Assembly: GCF_900187995.1 (NCBI RefSeq)
Contig: NZ_FZNZ01000023.1
Coordinates: forward strand, 1 to 64,000
Origin: Prevotella jejuni
Lineage (GTDB): Bacteria > Bacteroidota > Bacteroidia > Bacteroidales > Bacteroidaceae
DNA length: 64,000 nt
Reading direction: 5' to 3'
The notes beneath the pieces are model-generated. The model was not told the origin of the DNA and ran no database searches. It saw only the letters and a list, made by a program, of their open reading frames with translations. The translations under genes were made by a program, and so were the position numbers. Numbering within the stretch: the first letter of the stretch is position 1; each line of letters opens with the position of its first letter. Shown piece after piece: positions 26,079 to 35,906 of this stretch.

Positions 26079-26166
26079 CTGTCGTGAAGAAAAATATTTT
26101 TTATCGTGAAGAAAAATATTTCTTATCATGTAAATAAATCTTTTTGTTCATGAAAGTAATTCGGAG
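26079..26166. repeat. 22-bp-period array, family 2, copy A (4 units)
   Basis: Four units begin at 26079, 26101, 26123 and 26145, exactly 22 bp apart. The first two share GTGAAGAAAAATATTT; the later ones are degenerate (CATGTAAATAAATC, CATGAAAGTAAT). It fills the gap between the exonuclease gene and rlmI. Confidence 0.85.
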
Positions 26167-26209
26167 ATCATCAAGTAGAAGAAAACGATAAACGCTAAAA
26201 CGGAACTTT

Positions 26210-27412
26210 ATGTATAAGCAAGTATATTTGAAAAGGGGCAAAGAAGAGAGTCTTCTTCGTTACCATCCATGGGTCTTCTCAGGTGCTATCAACAAGATTG
26301 AAGAGGGACTTGAAGAGGGCGATATAGTGCGTGTCCTAACGCACGACAAGAAATTTATTGCTGTAGGACATTTCCAGATAGGTTCTATTGCCGTCCGTGT
26401 TCTCTCCTTCCACGACGTAAAGATTGATGATACGTTTTGGGAGAGTCGATTGAGTGCGGCCCTCCAAGTGCGCCAAGCGATTGGTGTTATTCGTGAAGAA
26501 CCCACGTCGGTAGGGGTGTTCCCTAATACTACTTATCGTCTTGTTCATGGTGAGGGCGATAACCTCCCAGGCTTGGTAATCGACGTGTATGGCAAGACTG
26601 CCGTTATGCAAGCCCATTCTGTAGGTATGCATGTATGCCGTGAAGTGATTGCGAAAGCCCTTGTTAAGGTGATGGACGATAAGTTGGATAGTATCTATTA
26701 TAAGAGTGAGACGACCCTTCCTTACAAGGCTGAACTCGGTCAAGAGAATGGTTTTATCTACGGAGATACCGACAATAACATTGCGATTGAGAATGGCTTA
26801 AAGTTTCATATTGACTGGTTAAAGGGTCAGAAGACAGGTTTCTTTATCGATCAACGTGAGAATCGCTCTCTCTTAGAGTATTATGCTAAGGGAAGAAGTG
26901 TGTTGAATATGTTCTGTTACACGGGTGGCTTCTCTGTTTATGCTATGCGTGGTGGGGCAGAAGTGGTACATTCTGTTGACAGTTCAGCGAAGGCTATCGA
27001 GCTAACTAACAAGAATGTCGAACTCAACTTCCCTCGTGATTCACGTCATGAGGCTATCTGTGAGGATGCTTTCAAATATCTTGACGACCATGATGGTAAG
27101 TATGATCTTATCATTCTCGACCCTCCTGCCTTTGCAAAACACCGTAGTGCGTTGAAGAATGGATTGCGTGGTTACACACGATTGAACGTCAAAGGATTTG
27201 AAAAGATTAAGCCCGGAGGAATCTTGTTTACCTTTAGTTGCTCGCAGGTAGTCACAAAGGACAATTTTAGACAGGCTGTTTTCACGGCTGCCGCACAAGC
27301 TGGACGTAAGGTGCGCATCCTCCATCAGCTTCATCAGCCTGCTGATCACCCAATTAATATTTATCATCCAGAAGGCGAGTATTTGAAGGGTTTGGTCCTT
27401 TATGTTGAATAA
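26210..27412 (+). CDS. rlmI: 23S rRNA m5C methyltransferase (RlmI-type)
   Basis: Methylates a cytosine in 23S rRNA (C1962 in E. coli) with SAM. The 400 residues comprise an N-terminal PUA domain (about 2-80, HPWVFSGAINKIEEGLEEGD), an RlmI-like central domain, and a Rossmann methyltransferase with NMFCYTGGFSVYA, a DPPAFAKH motif near 303 and the FSCS motif near 341. Family assignment is strong, the exact base is inferred. The last 11 nt overlap the start of tilS, so two RNA-modifying enzymes are co-expressed. Confidence 0.92.
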   Translation: MYKQVYLKRGKEESLLRYHPWVFSGAINKIEEGLEEGDIVRVLTHDKKFIAVGHFQIGSIAVRVLSFHDVKIDDTFWESRLSAALQVRQAIGVIREEPTSVGVFPNTTYRLVHGEGDNLPGLVIDVYGKTAVMQAHSVGMHVCREVIAKALVKVMDDKLDSIYYKSETTLPYKAELGQENGFIYGDTDNNIAIENGLKFHIDWLKGQKTGFFIDQRENRSLLEYYAKGRSVLNMFCYTGGFSVYAMRGGAEVVHSVDSSAKAIELTNKNVELNFPRDSRHEAICEDAFKYLDDHDGKYDLIILDPPAFAKHRSALKNGLRGYTRLNVKGFEKIKPGGILFTFSCSQVVTKDNFRQAVFTAAAQAGRKVRILHQLHQPADHPINIYHPEGEYLKGLVLYVE

Positions 27413-28778
27413 GATAAAACGATTCATAGCTTCTGAGCATCTGCTTCGGGTAGATGCTCTTTATTTAGTAGCGCTGTCTGGTGGTGCCGATAGTGTTGCT
27501 CTCTTGCTATGTCTCAAGGAGTTAGGCTATCGTGTTGAGGCTGTTCATTGCAATTTTCGACTGCGTGGTGAGGAGAGCATGAGGGATGAACGGTTCTGTG
27601 AAGAACTATGTCAACGTGAGAATATACCGCTCCATAAAGTCCATTTTGATACGCAGTCTTATGCTGACTTACATAAGGTGAGCATTGAGATGGCAGCACG
27701 TGAGCTGCGTTATCGTTATTTCTTTCAATTGAAAGAAGCATTAGAAGCTGAGGGTATCTGCGTCGGTCATCATAAAGAAGACTCTGTAGAGACAGTTCTT
27801 ATCAACCTTGTTCGGGGCACTGGACTAAGTGGTTTGATGGGTATACGTCCTCGAAAGAATGACATTATACGTCCCTTGCTTTGCGTGGCACGCCAAGAGA
27901 TTGAGGATTATCTTCGTCGACACGCATCTACATTTGTAACCGATAGTACCAACCTTGTGGATGATGTGGTGCGAAATAAGATTAGGTTGAATGTTCTTCC
28001 ACAGTTGGCTGAGATAAATCCGTCGGTTACGGAGGCTATTCTTACTACTGCTAATCACCTCTCAGATGTAGAGGCTATTGTGCAGGAGTCGCTCAAAGAG
28101 GCTTTGGGGAAGGCTGTTCACTTTTTCTGTTCGGAGAGTTCTGTAAGTCAAAGTAGTCTGAGTAATCATCCTTTCCAACTTGATTTGTCAGTTGTTCGAG
28201 CGTTTCCTTCCCCTGCTTATCTCCTCTTTTATATTCTTAAACCACTCGGTTTTTCATCTTCTCAGATAGCAGAGATGGTCTCACACCTTGATGGGCAGAC
28301 TGGCCAGTTATGGTATTCTTCAACGCATGAACTCACCCATGACCGTGGTTTCTTTATGGTTCTACCTCGTGAAGAAGGTGAGCCTCGCACGCTTGTTATC
28401 CCCGAGACGGGGCGTTATGTCTATGATGAGCAACTTTCTCTTCGACTGACAGAACGGACGTTGGCCCCGTCTTCAATTGTTTCTTTCTCTAAGAATCCTA
28501 TTGTAGTTGACCTTGATACCTCTTCTATACGTTTCCCTTTGACCTTACGACGTGTTGCAGAGGGCGACCGCTTTACTCCTCTTGGCATGCGAGGAAGCCA
28601 ACTTGTGAGTGATTTCCTTACTAATCTTAAACGTAACCGCTTTGAGAAACGTAACCAACTGGTGCTCCTTGATGCCACAGGTACTATCCTTTGGGTCCTT
28701 GGCCTTCGTATCAATGACCATTTTAAGTTGACCCCACAGAGCACATCTTGCCTACGGATTGAAGCATTACAAGGATAA
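27402..28778 (+). CDS. tilS: tRNA(Ile)-lysidine synthetase
   Basis: Converts C34 of tRNA(Ile2) to lysidine so that it decodes AUA; normally essential. The PP-loop SGGADS is at residues 26-31, followed by HCNFRLRGEESMRDE and GHHKEDSVETVLINLVRGTG typical of TilS. The C-terminal substrate-binding domain is present (EGDRFTPLGMRGSQLVSDFL). Length 458 matches the family. The start overlaps rlmI by 11 nt. Confidence 0.95.
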   Translation: MLNKIKRFIASEHLLRVDALYLVALSGGADSVALLLCLKELGYRVEAVHCNFRLRGEESMRDERFCEELCQRENIPLHKVHFDTQSYADLHKVSIEMAARELRYRYFFQLKEALEAEGICVGHHKEDSVETVLINLVRGTGLSGLMGIRPRKNDIIRPLLCVARQEIEDYLRRHASTFVTDSTNLVDDVVRNKIRLNVLPQLAEINPSVTEAILTTANHLSDVEAIVQESLKEALGKAVHFFCSESSVSQSSLSNHPFQLDLSVVRAFPSPAYLLFYILKPLGFSSSQIAEMVSHLDGQTGQLWYSSTHELTHDRGFFMVLPREEGEPRTLVIPETGRYVYDEQLSLRLTERTLAPSSIVSFSKNPIVVDLDTSSIRFPLTLRRVAEGDRFTPLGMRGSQLVSDFLTNLKRNRFEKRNQLVLLDATGTILWVLGLRINDHFKLTPQSTSCLRIEALQG

Positions 28779-28962
28779 TAGCCTTTGTTGTTCAGTAAGA
28801 CTATAATCGCATACTCTTCTTTACTAAGGCCTACTATACTATTACGACCACCCATACAGAACTCATATACATTGTAATAAGGCGGAGGCATGTTTCTTTC
28901 TTGCATTTATCATGGGATGTGTAAGCCTAAGGCTTTATTGATACGAGAGCTATTTTCTGAAC

Positions 28963-28995
28963 TTATACCTTATTAATATAAGGTGTAAGGTATAA
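28963..28995. repeat. ATAAGGTGTAAG hairpin, copy 1
   Basis: TTATACCTT and AAGGTATAA are a perfect 9-bp inverted repeat, and CCTTAT-TAAT-ATAAGG forms an alternative inner hairpin. The core ACCTTAT...ATAAGGTGTAAGGTA recurs at 44827-44852, and partly at 63361-63385. Confidence 0.65.
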
Positions 28996-29193
28996 TGACA
29001 GTCGTTTAGTTCAGCGATAGCAGTCAGCTTCTCTTCGTCTAATACCATCTTTGTAAACTATATTTTGGAGTATTAAAGACCTATATCAAAGTTTATACTT
29101 GATAATTATTAATCTAAAAAGTAGTATTTAGTTAACTAAAATCAATTATGAGTTATTTCTTAACTTTTAGATGTTAAACATTTAAGGAAATCC

Positions 29194-29201
29194 TATCTTT
29201 G
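29194..29201 (+). promoter_or_regulatory. Probable -7 element of rprXY
   Basis: TATCTTTG matches TAnnTTTG, 73 nt upstream of the rprX ATG; the -33 region has only TTTTAG at a slightly long spacing. Confidence 0.5.
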
Positions 29202-29274
29202 CAGTCGGAAAATAAAGATATAGTGCTGTGAATAGAGTTTCTTTATGAGCAGTTTACATATAAGTCAGTGAGTA

Positions 29275-30834
29275 ATGAAGAAGAAAACGATATGGATAAT
29301 AGCTATAATCATGGGACTTTCGTTCCTTGGTTTGCTGCTGCTCCAGCTCAACTACATTGAAGAAATGGCTGAGATGAAGAAGGAACAGTTTGACGAATCC
29401 GTCAACCGTGCCCTCTATCAGGCATCTCGCAACATGGAGTTGAATGAGACTCTTCGTTATTTAGAGGACGATGTGAACAAGACTGAGCGTTTACATAACG
29501 ATGCTCAAGCTGCTGATAAGGCTGCTGCTACACCAGCCCATCAAGCTCCTTCGACAGACAACCAGGGTGATGTCTATACTTCTTTTGAAGCAAAACTAAA
29601 GCAATCAAAGCCTTCCTTAGTTCCGAAAGGTTCTATTTTACGGAGTGATAGTAGCTCTTTGTCTGCTACAAAACGTAACATGCAAGAGATTGTTCGTAAT
29701 CGTTATGTCTATCAGAAAGCTATGTTAGAGGAGGTTATCTATAATATTCTCTATTCTGCTTCGGACAAGCCTTTACGCAATAGAATAAACTTTAAGCTCT
29801 TAGACCAGGACTTAAAGGCAGAGATGATGAACAATGGTATCAACATCCCTTACCATTTCACGGTGACAACACAGGATGGGCGCGAAGTCTATAGATGTCC
29901 AGATTATGTGAGTGATGGCGAGGAGAATACTTATTCTCAGGTGTTGTTCCGTAACGACCCAGTAAATAGAATGGGCGTAGTAAAGGTTCATTTTCCACAA
30001 ATGAACAACTACATCTTCTCCAGTGTACGGTTTATGATACCGTCAATCATCTTCACTTTCGTACTGTTGGTCACCTTTATCTTTACAATCGTTACTATCT
30101 TCCGACAGAAACGATACAGTGAAATAAAGAACGACTTCATCAATAACATGACGCATGAGCTTAAGACGCCTATCGCAAGTATATCTCTTGCTGCGCAGAT
30201 GTTGAATGATAAGACACTCGTAAAGAGCCCAAAGATGATTGACCACTTGGGTGGTGTCATCAATGATGAGTCTAAACGACTGCGCTTCCTGGTTGAGAAG
30301 GTGCTACAGATGAGTATGTACGAGCGCAAAAAGGCTGTGCTAAAGAAGAAATACACAGACCTTAATGAGATGGTGGAGACGATTGCCCACTCTTTCAGTC
30401 TGCGTGTTGAGCATACGGGAGGTAAGGTGTACACAGAGATAGAAGCCGTCGATTCCCTCATGTATGTAGACGAGATGCACTTTCAGAATGTTATCTTCAA
30501 TCTCTTAGATAACGCTGTGAAGTATGCTAAACCAGATGAGCCATTAGACGTCTATTTGAAGACATGGAATACAAACGAGAACCTTTACCTCTCTATACGG
30601 GACACTGGACAGGGAATAAAGAAGGAGAATCTGAAAAAGATCTTTGATAAGTTCTATCGAGTTCACACTGGTAACCTTCACGATGTGAAAGGGTTTGGAT
30701 TAGGCTTAGCCTACGTGAAGAAGATGGTCGACCTACATGAAGGAGAGATAAAGGTGTTGAGTGAGTACGGAAAAGGAACTAAGTTCGTTATAAAACTTCC
30801 CGTTATACGTGACGAGGAGGACGAAGAAACATAA
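29275..30834 (+). CDS. rprX: Sensor histidine kinase RprX
   Basis: Membrane sensor of a two-component system. Residues 5-24 form the first membrane helix, about 25-252 a periplasmic sensor region with Ala/Pro-rich and Ser-rich stretches, 253-275 the second helix. The kinase core has the H-box NNMTHELKTP (His294), N-box FNLLDNAVKYA and G-boxes DTGQGI and GFGLGLAYV. The 519-residue length and neighbour identity match Bacteroides RprX, found through effects on tetracycline-resistance gene expression; the family is also linked to oxidative stress in Porphyromonas. It is followed 35 nt later by rprY. Confidence 0.92.
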   Translation: MKKKTIWIIAIIMGLSFLGLLLLQLNYIEEMAEMKKEQFDESVNRALYQASRNMELNETLRYLEDDVNKTERLHNDAQAADKAAATPAHQAPSTDNQGDVYTSFEAKLKQSKPSLVPKGSILRSDSSSLSATKRNMQEIVRNRYVYQKAMLEEVIYNILYSASDKPLRNRINFKLLDQDLKAEMMNNGINIPYHFTVTTQDGREVYRCPDYVSDGEENTYSQVLFRNDPVNRMGVVKVHFPQMNNYIFSSVRFMIPSIIFTFVLLVTFIFTIVTIFRQKRYSEIKNDFINNMTHELKTPIASISLAAQMLNDKTLVKSPKMIDHLGGVINDESKRLRFLVEKVLQMSMYERKKAVLKKKYTDLNEMVETIAHSFSLRVEHTGGKVYTEIEAVDSLMYVDEMHFQNVIFNLLDNAVKYAKPDEPLDVYLKTWNTNENLYLSIRDTGQGIKKENLKKIFDKFYRVHTGNLHDVKGFGLGLAYVKKMVDLHEGEIKVLSEYGKGTKFVIKLPVIRDEEDEET

Positions 30835-30869
30835 ATAAAAGTATATAAACAATTTAATACGTATAGATT

Positions 30870-31577
30870 ATGGACGATAAGTTGAAAATTCTCTTGTGTG
30901 AAGACGATGAGAACCTTGGAACACTATTGAGTGAGTATCTGCAGGCAAAAGGCTTCCAAGCCGAACTTTGCCCTGATGGTGAAGTAGGTTACAGAACCTT
31001 TTTAAAGAGCAAGTATGATATCTGTGTACTTGATGTTATGATGCCTAAGAAAGATGGTTTTACCCTTGCACAGGAAATACGTCAGGCTAATGCGGAGATT
31101 CCTATCATCTTCCTTACTGCAAAGCAGCTGAAAGAAGATATCTTAGAAGGCTTTAAGATTGGTGCTGATGACTATATTACAAAGCCTTTCTCAATGGAAG
31201 AGTTGGTCTTCCGTATTGAAGCTATCCTGCGTAGAGTAAGGGGTAAAAAGACCAAGGAGTCTACCATGTACAACATTGGTCGCTTTACTTTCGACACACA
31301 GAAGCAGTTGCTTACATTGGATAACGACCCAGAGAAGGCTACAAAGCTTACTACAAAGGAGAATGAGTTGCTCGCTTTATTGTGCGCACACTCTAATGAG
31401 ATCCTTCAACGTGACTATGCTTTGAAGACCATTTGGATTGATGATAACTATTTCAATGCCCGCTCTATGGATGTTTATATTACTAAGTTGCGTAAGCACT
31501 TGAAGCCAGATCCACAGATAGAGATTATCAATATCCATGGTAAAGGCTATAAACTCATTGTGCCAGACGAGGAGTAA
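30870..31577 (+). CDS. rprY: OmpR-type response regulator RprY
   Basis: Cytoplasmic transcription factor activated by RprX. The 235 residues contain a receiver domain (acidic pocket EDDEN, phospho-acceptor Asp55 in CVLDVMMPKKDG, FLTAK, and the YITKPF lysine) and a winged-helix DNA-binding domain ending in SMDVYITKLRKHL and NIHGKGYKLI. Same operon as rprX; a strong terminator follows. Confidence 0.94.
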   Translation: MDDKLKILLCEDDENLGTLLSEYLQAKGFQAELCPDGEVGYRTFLKSKYDICVLDVMMPKKDGFTLAQEIRQANAEIPIIFLTAKQLKEDILEGFKIGADDYITKPFSMEELVFRIEAILRRVRGKKTKESTMYNIGRFTFDTQKQLLTLDNDPEKATKLTTKENELLALLCAHSNEILQRDYALKTIWIDDNYFNARSMDVYITKLRKHLKPDPQIEIINIHGKGYKLIVPDEE

Positions 31578-31622
31578 GATTCCTGTTTCGGCTTAAATCA
31601 TTAGACGAAACATTATCAACAT

Positions 31623-31665
31623 AACGCTATTCTATCTTCGATTAGGAGATTGAATAGCGTTTTTT
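31623..31665 (+). terminator. Terminator of rprXY
   Basis: AACGCTATTC pairs perfectly with GAATAGCGTT and is followed by a T-run, 45 nt past the rprY stop codon. Confidence 0.88.
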
Positions 31666-31913
31666 CTTGCTTTATAAGGTCGTGGAAGGATAAGGGCTGG
31701 ACCTCAACAAGAGGCCTATCCGACTTTCTGAGTGATGTTCTACACATTCTTTTCAAGCATAGAACTTATCCCTTCGCAGTCTTTGGAGGAGTCTGTGTGA
31801 TAACGAAAAACCTTTACAGGGTGTTAAGCTAAGTACCCTCAAAAGAGTAGTATGATGTTAGTTGTAATTAATAATATAACATACATGATACCAGTATGTT
31901 ATCTGCAGCGTTG

Positions 31914-32023
31914 AAGAAGACGCCTTTCTTGCTTCAAGAAGGGCGTCTTCTGCGTGCAAGAAGGGCATGTTCTCGAATGTAGAAAGGCCTCTTCTTGTCT
32001 CATTCTCGGCCCTCTCTCGAAAG
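31914..32023. repeat. 22-bp-period array, family 1, copy B (5 units)
   Basis: Units start at 31914, 31936, 31958, 31980 and 32002. Unit order and centres follow copy A (e.g. AAGAAGGGCGTCTTCT, then AAGAAGGGCATGTTCTCGA). Similarity to copy A continues to about GTGAAATAT, about 50 bp past the array. Confidence 0.85.
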
Positions 32024-32206
32024 AAGAAGGGTGTTATTGGTGAAATATGTTTACAATCTCGGTGTGCGTGTTAGGTGTTCTTTCTTTTTCTTTTATCAAC
32101 GTTCTTATAAGTTATCTCGGTGATAGTCAATAGGCGATGGGGAACTTTTAACACGCAAAGGTAAATATATATGCTCATTTCTTACTTATGTTATGGTATT
32201 TTTTAT

Positions 32207-32214
32207 TACTTTTG
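32207..32214 (+). promoter_or_regulatory. Probable -7 element of nadBAC
   Basis: TACTTTTG matches TAnnTTTG, 36 nt upstream of the nadB ATG at 32251. It excludes the upstream in-frame start at 32188. No clear TTTG at -33. Confidence 0.5.
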
Positions 32215-32250
32215 TACCAACTAAAAGAGAGACATCTTACTAACAAACAA

Positions 32251-33861
32251 ATGATACATAAATTCGATTTCTTGGTTATCGGTGGTGGTATAGCTGGTAT
32301 GAGTTATGCGCTCAGTGTGGCCAATCGTGGAAAGGGTAGGGTTGCATTGATTTGTAAAACCTCTTTGGATGAAGCAAACACAGCTAAGGCACAGGGAGGA
32401 ATAGCGTCTGTTTCCAATTTTGCCGTTGACAATTTTGAAAAGCATATCCATGACACTATGGTGGCAGGGGACTATATCTCTGACCCTTTAGCAGTCAGAC
32501 AGGTTGTTTGTAATGCGCCTTCAGCAATTCAAACGCTCGTTGACTGGGGTGTTAACTTCGATAAGAGCCATGACGGAACATACGACCTTCATCGTGAGGG
32601 AGGACATAGTGACTTTCGCATACTTCATCACGCTGATGATACAGGGTTTGAGATTCAACGTGGACTGATGGAGGCTGTGAGGGCTAACCCGCATATCACG
32701 GTGTTTGAAAATCACTATGCTGTGGAGATTATCACGCAACATCACTTAGGGAGAAAGGTGACGCGAAGGACGCAAGACATAGAGTGTTATGGTGCATATA
32801 TCCTTAATCCCGATACACAGAAAGTTGATACTTTCTTGAGTAAGGTGACACTCATGGCTACAGGAGGCGTTGGGGCTGTCTATGCAATGACGTCTAATCC
32901 GGTGATAGCGACAGGAGATGGCATTGCAATGGTTTATCGTGCAAAGGGTACAGTGAAGGATATGGAGTTCGTGCAGTTCCACCCTACGGTTCTTTATAAC
33001 CCTTCTGAGACCCATCCAGCATTCCTGATTACTGAGGCTATGAGGGGTTATGGAGGGGTGTTACGACTGCCAGATGGTCAGGAGTTCATGCAGAAGTATG
33101 ATGAACGACTTTCTCTTGCGCCACGTGATATTGTGGCAAGAGCAATCGACCATGAGATGAAGATACACGGACTCAACCATGTTTGTCTTGACTTGACACA
33201 CAAGGATGCGGAAGAGACAAAGCGTCATTTCCCACATATCTACGAGAAGTGTATGAGCGTTGGGATAGATATTACGAAAGACTACATACCCGTTTGCCCC
33301 AGTGCCCATTATATGTGTGGTGGTATAAAGGTAGACTTAAATGGGGAGAGTTCTATCCATCGGCTTTATGCTGTGGGCGAATGTTCGTGTACAGGACTGC
33401 ATGGAGGGAACCGCCTTGCCAGTAACTCGCTGATAGAAGCGGCCGTCTATGCTAAGTCGGCAGCAGCTCATTCACTCGAGATGATTGATAAGTATGACTT
33501 CAATACGGATGTCCCTGAATGGAACGACGAGGGTACAATGACCAATGAAGAGCATGTCTTGATAACACAAAGTGTTCGAGAAGTGGGCGAAATCATGAGT
33601 AATTATGTCGGTATTGTTCGTAGCGACTTACGCTTGAAACGTGCGTGGGACAGGCTCGACTTACTCTATGAAGAAACCGAAAACCTCTTTAAGCGTGTTA
33701 AAGCAACAAAGGATATATGCGAACTCCGTAATATGATTAATGTTGGTTATCTGATAACACGACAAGCGATAGAGCGGAAAGAGAGTCGAGGACTGCATTA
33801 TACGGTAGATTATCCGAAGCATGCTTACGACAAGAAGACCGAAGAAAAGATAGATAAATAA
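32251..33861 (+). CDS. nadB: L-aspartate oxidase
   Basis: FAD enzyme that oxidises aspartate to iminoaspartate, first step of de novo NAD synthesis. The protein has 536 residues from ATG 32251 (MIHKFDFLVIGGGIAGMSYA, the FAD-binding Rossmann motif). Family features: AKAQGGIASV, the HREGGHS loop, ATGGVGAVY, and the C-terminal VGECSCTGLHGGNRLASNSL. It opens the nadBAC operon; nadA begins 51 nt later. As an oxidase it can use oxygen or fumarate, which suits an anaerobe (family knowledge). Confidence 0.96.
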   Translation: MIHKFDFLVIGGGIAGMSYALSVANRGKGRVALICKTSLDEANTAKAQGGIASVSNFAVDNFEKHIHDTMVAGDYISDPLAVRQVVCNAPSAIQTLVDWGVNFDKSHDGTYDLHREGGHSDFRILHHADDTGFEIQRGLMEAVRANPHITVFENHYAVEIITQHHLGRKVTRRTQDIECYGAYILNPDTQKVDTFLSKVTLMATGGVGAVYAMTSNPVIATGDGIAMVYRAKGTVKDMEFVQFHPTVLYNPSETHPAFLITEAMRGYGGVLRLPDGQEFMQKYDERLSLAPRDIVARAIDHEMKIHGLNHVCLDLTHKDAEETKRHFPHIYEKCMSVGIDITKDYIPVCPSAHYMCGGIKVDLNGESSIHRLYAVGECSCTGLHGGNRLASNSLIEAAVYAKSAAAHSLEMIDKYDFNTDVPEWNDEGTMTNEEHVLITQSVREVGEIMSNYVGIVRSDLRLKRAWDRLDLLYEETENLFKRVKATKDICELRNMINVGYLITRQAIERKESRGLHYTVDYPKHAYDKKTEEKIDK

Positions 33862-33912
33862 TAAGGAGAAACACAGATACCATAGTTTTTTCAACATATA
33901 ACTAAGAATCAG

Positions 33913-34905
33913 ATGATAAAAGAAAAGTGGTTGGAGCAAGGCTTTATCGACGAGGCTATCCCAGAAGGGGTAGATGTTAAGGCTGAGATACGTAGGTTGT
34001 GCAAGGAGAAGAATGCACTTATCATGGCACATTATTATACAGAGGGAGTCATCCAGGAGTTGGCTGATTTCGTCGGAGATAGTCTGGCCTTGGCACAGAA
34101 GGCAGCATCGACAGATGCCGACATCATTGTGATGTGTGGTGTGCACTTTATGGGTGAGACGAATAAGATACTCTGTCCTGAGAAGACGATACTTGTTCCC
34201 GACCTTAATGCCTCTTGTTCTTTAGCAGAGAGTTGTCCCGCTGATGAGTTTGAGACGTTTGTTAAGGCGCATCCTAATCACACGGTTATCAGTTATGTAA
34301 ACACGACGGCTGCAACGAAGGCTTTGACGGATGTCGTGGTAACAAGTAGTAATGCCAAACAGATAGTAGAGTCTTTACCAAAAGAGACACCGATTATCTT
34401 TGGGCCAGATAAGAACTTAGGACATTATATCAGTGAGCAAACAGGTCGTAAGATGTTACTTTGGGACGGAGCTTGTCAGGTTCATGAGAAGTTCTCTGCA
34501 ACGAAGATACAACAACTGAAAAGCGAGCATCCTGCTGCTAAGGTACTCGTTCATCCAGAGTGTCCACCAGCCGTAATCAGTCTGGCAGACAAGGTGGGGA
34601 GTACAGCAGCCTTGCTGAAGTATAGCGTAACAGATGAGGCTCAAGAGTTCATCGTGGTGACGGAGAGTGGTATTCTTGTTGAGATGCAACGATTGGCACC
34701 GCATAAAACATTCATCCCTGCCCCTGCGGAGGACAGTGATAACACTTGTAACGAATGTGAGTATATGAAACTTGTCACGTTGAATAAGTTGTATAACTGT
34801 CTGAAATACGAATGGCCTGCTATCGAGGTAGAGCCAGAGATGGGCAAGAAGGCCGTGAAGTCTATTCATAAGATGTTGGAGATATCAAAGAGTTTAGGTT
34901 TATAA
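33913..34905 (+). CDS. nadA: Quinolinate synthase
   Basis: Condenses iminoaspartate with dihydroxyacetone phosphate to quinolinate using a 4Fe-4S cluster. The 330 residues show AHYYTEGVIQELADFVGDSL, MCGVHFMGE (first cluster cysteine), DLNASCSLAESCP, HPECPP (second), and CNECEYM (third). Length matches the family. Middle gene of nadBAC, 15 nt before nadC. Confidence 0.97.
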   Translation: MIKEKWLEQGFIDEAIPEGVDVKAEIRRLCKEKNALIMAHYYTEGVIQELADFVGDSLALAQKAASTDADIIVMCGVHFMGETNKILCPEKTILVPDLNASCSLAESCPADEFETFVKAHPNHTVISYVNTTAATKALTDVVVTSSNAKQIVESLPKETPIIFGPDKNLGHYISEQTGRKMLLWDGACQVHEKFSATKIQQLKSEHPAAKVLVHPECPPAVISLADKVGSTAALLKYSVTDEAQEFIVVTESGILVEMQRLAPHKTFIPAPAEDSDNTCNECEYMKLVTLNKLYNCLKYEWPAIEVEPEMGKKAVKSIHKMLEISKSLGL

Positions 34906-34920
34906 TTTAATCAAATAATT

Positions 34921-35781
34921 ATGTTGTCAGTAGAAGAACTTAACGATAAACTTATCGAACTCGCTTTCAGTGAGGATATTGGAGATGGTGATCACACAAC
35001 GCTTTGTTGTATTCCTGCAGAGGCAATCGGCGAAAGTAAGTTGCTAATAAAGGAAGAAGGAGTCTTGGCAGGAGTTGAGATTGCTAAGCGGGTGTTCTAT
35101 CGCTTCGACCCTGAACTTCAAGTTGAGGTGTTTATAGAAGATGGTGCATGGGTGAAGCCAGGGGATGTGGTGATGATAGTAAAGGGTAGGATACAAAGTC
35201 TGTTACAGACCGAACGACTCATGCTCAATATCTTGCAGCGTATGAGTGGTATAGCCACAATGACGCGTAAGTACCAACAAGCCCTGATAGATGCCGGTAC
35301 GAAGACGCGAGTCCTCGACACTCGTAAGACGACACCGGGGATGAGAATGTTGGAGAAGGAGGCCGTTAAGATTGGTGGTGGCATGAATCATCGCATTGGA
35401 CTGTTTGATATGATACTTCTAAAAGACAATCATGTCGACTTCTGTGGAGGGATACATAATGCTATCTCTAAGGCTAAGCAGTATTGTAAGGAACATGGAA
35501 AGGAAGACTTAAAGATAGAATGTGAGGTCAGGAACTTTGATGAGTTGGAGCAAGCCTTGCATGAAGGATGCGACAGAATCATGTTTGATAACTTCACACC
35601 AGAGGACACTCGTAAGGCTGTTGAGATGGTTGGAGGACGCTGTGAGACGGAGTCAAGTGGTGGTATCACCTTCGATACGATGATTCCATACGCACAGGCT
35701 GGGGTCGACTTCATCTCCTTTGGTGCATTGACACACAGTGTTAAAGGACTTGATATGAGCTTTAAGGCGGTGACAAAGTAG
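34921..35781 (+). CDS. nadC: Nicotinate-nucleotide pyrophosphorylase (carboxylating)
   Basis: Quinolinate phosphoribosyltransferase, giving nicotinate mononucleotide. The 286 residues include EDIGDGDHTT, LNILQRMSGIAT, the active-site DTRKTTPGMRMLEK and GGGMNHRIGL, and the phosphate-binding ESSGGI. Last gene of nadBAC, which together make NAD from aspartate. A family 2 array starts 38 nt after its stop. Confidence 0.97.
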   Translation: MLSVEELNDKLIELAFSEDIGDGDHTTLCCIPAEAIGESKLLIKEEGVLAGVEIAKRVFYRFDPELQVEVFIEDGAWVKPGDVVMIVKGRIQSLLQTERLMLNILQRMSGIATMTRKYQQALIDAGTKTRVLDTRKTTPGMRMLEKEAVKIGGGMNHRIGLFDMILLKDNHVDFCGGIHNAISKAKQYCKEHGKEDLKIECEVRNFDELEQALHEGCDRIMFDNFTPEDTRKAVEMVGGRCETESSGGITFDTMIPYAQAGVDFISFGALTHSVKGLDMSFKAVTK

Positions 35782-35818
35782 GTTTGGTCGACTTGACTCA
35801 ATCAATGACTTTGAATTA

Positions 35819-35906
35819 TTTACGTGATAGGAAACGTTTCTTTTCATGAAGAAAAATATTTCTTCTCACGTAAATAATTATTTCTTTTCACGAAGGTAAT
35901 GTGAAG
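35819..35906. repeat. 22-bp-period array, family 2, copy B (4 units)
   Basis: Units begin at 35819, 35841, 35863 and 35885. The second is TTTTCATGAAGAAAAATATT followed by TC; the others are variants with ACGTGATAGG, CACGTAAATAA and CACGAAGGTAA. Confidence 0.85.

Larger units (their letters stand above)
28779..29274. other. Intergenic region tilS-rprX
   Basis: No gene in 496 bp; an antisense frame at 28421-28906 is mostly a shadow of tilS. It contains a small AAGCC-TAA-GGCTT hairpin at about 28923 (possible tilS terminator), the ATAAGGTGTAAG hairpin at 28963-28995 and the rprX promoter near 29194. Confidence 0.55.
31666..32250. other. Intergenic region rprY-nadB
   Basis: No supported gene. 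It holds a perfect ATAACATAC/GTATGTTAT hairpin at about 31876-31902, the family 1 array at 31914-32023 and the nadB promoter near 32207. The hairpin arm CAGTATGTTAT also precedes array copy A at 13322, so it is part of the same dispersed unit. Confidence 0.6.

Noticed and set aside
28421..28906. 161-codon frame antisense to the end of tilS
   Set aside because: Most of it mirrors tilS codons; it is a shadow frame.
31650..31832. 60-codon frame after rprY
   Set aside because: It begins within the rprXY terminator and has no family.
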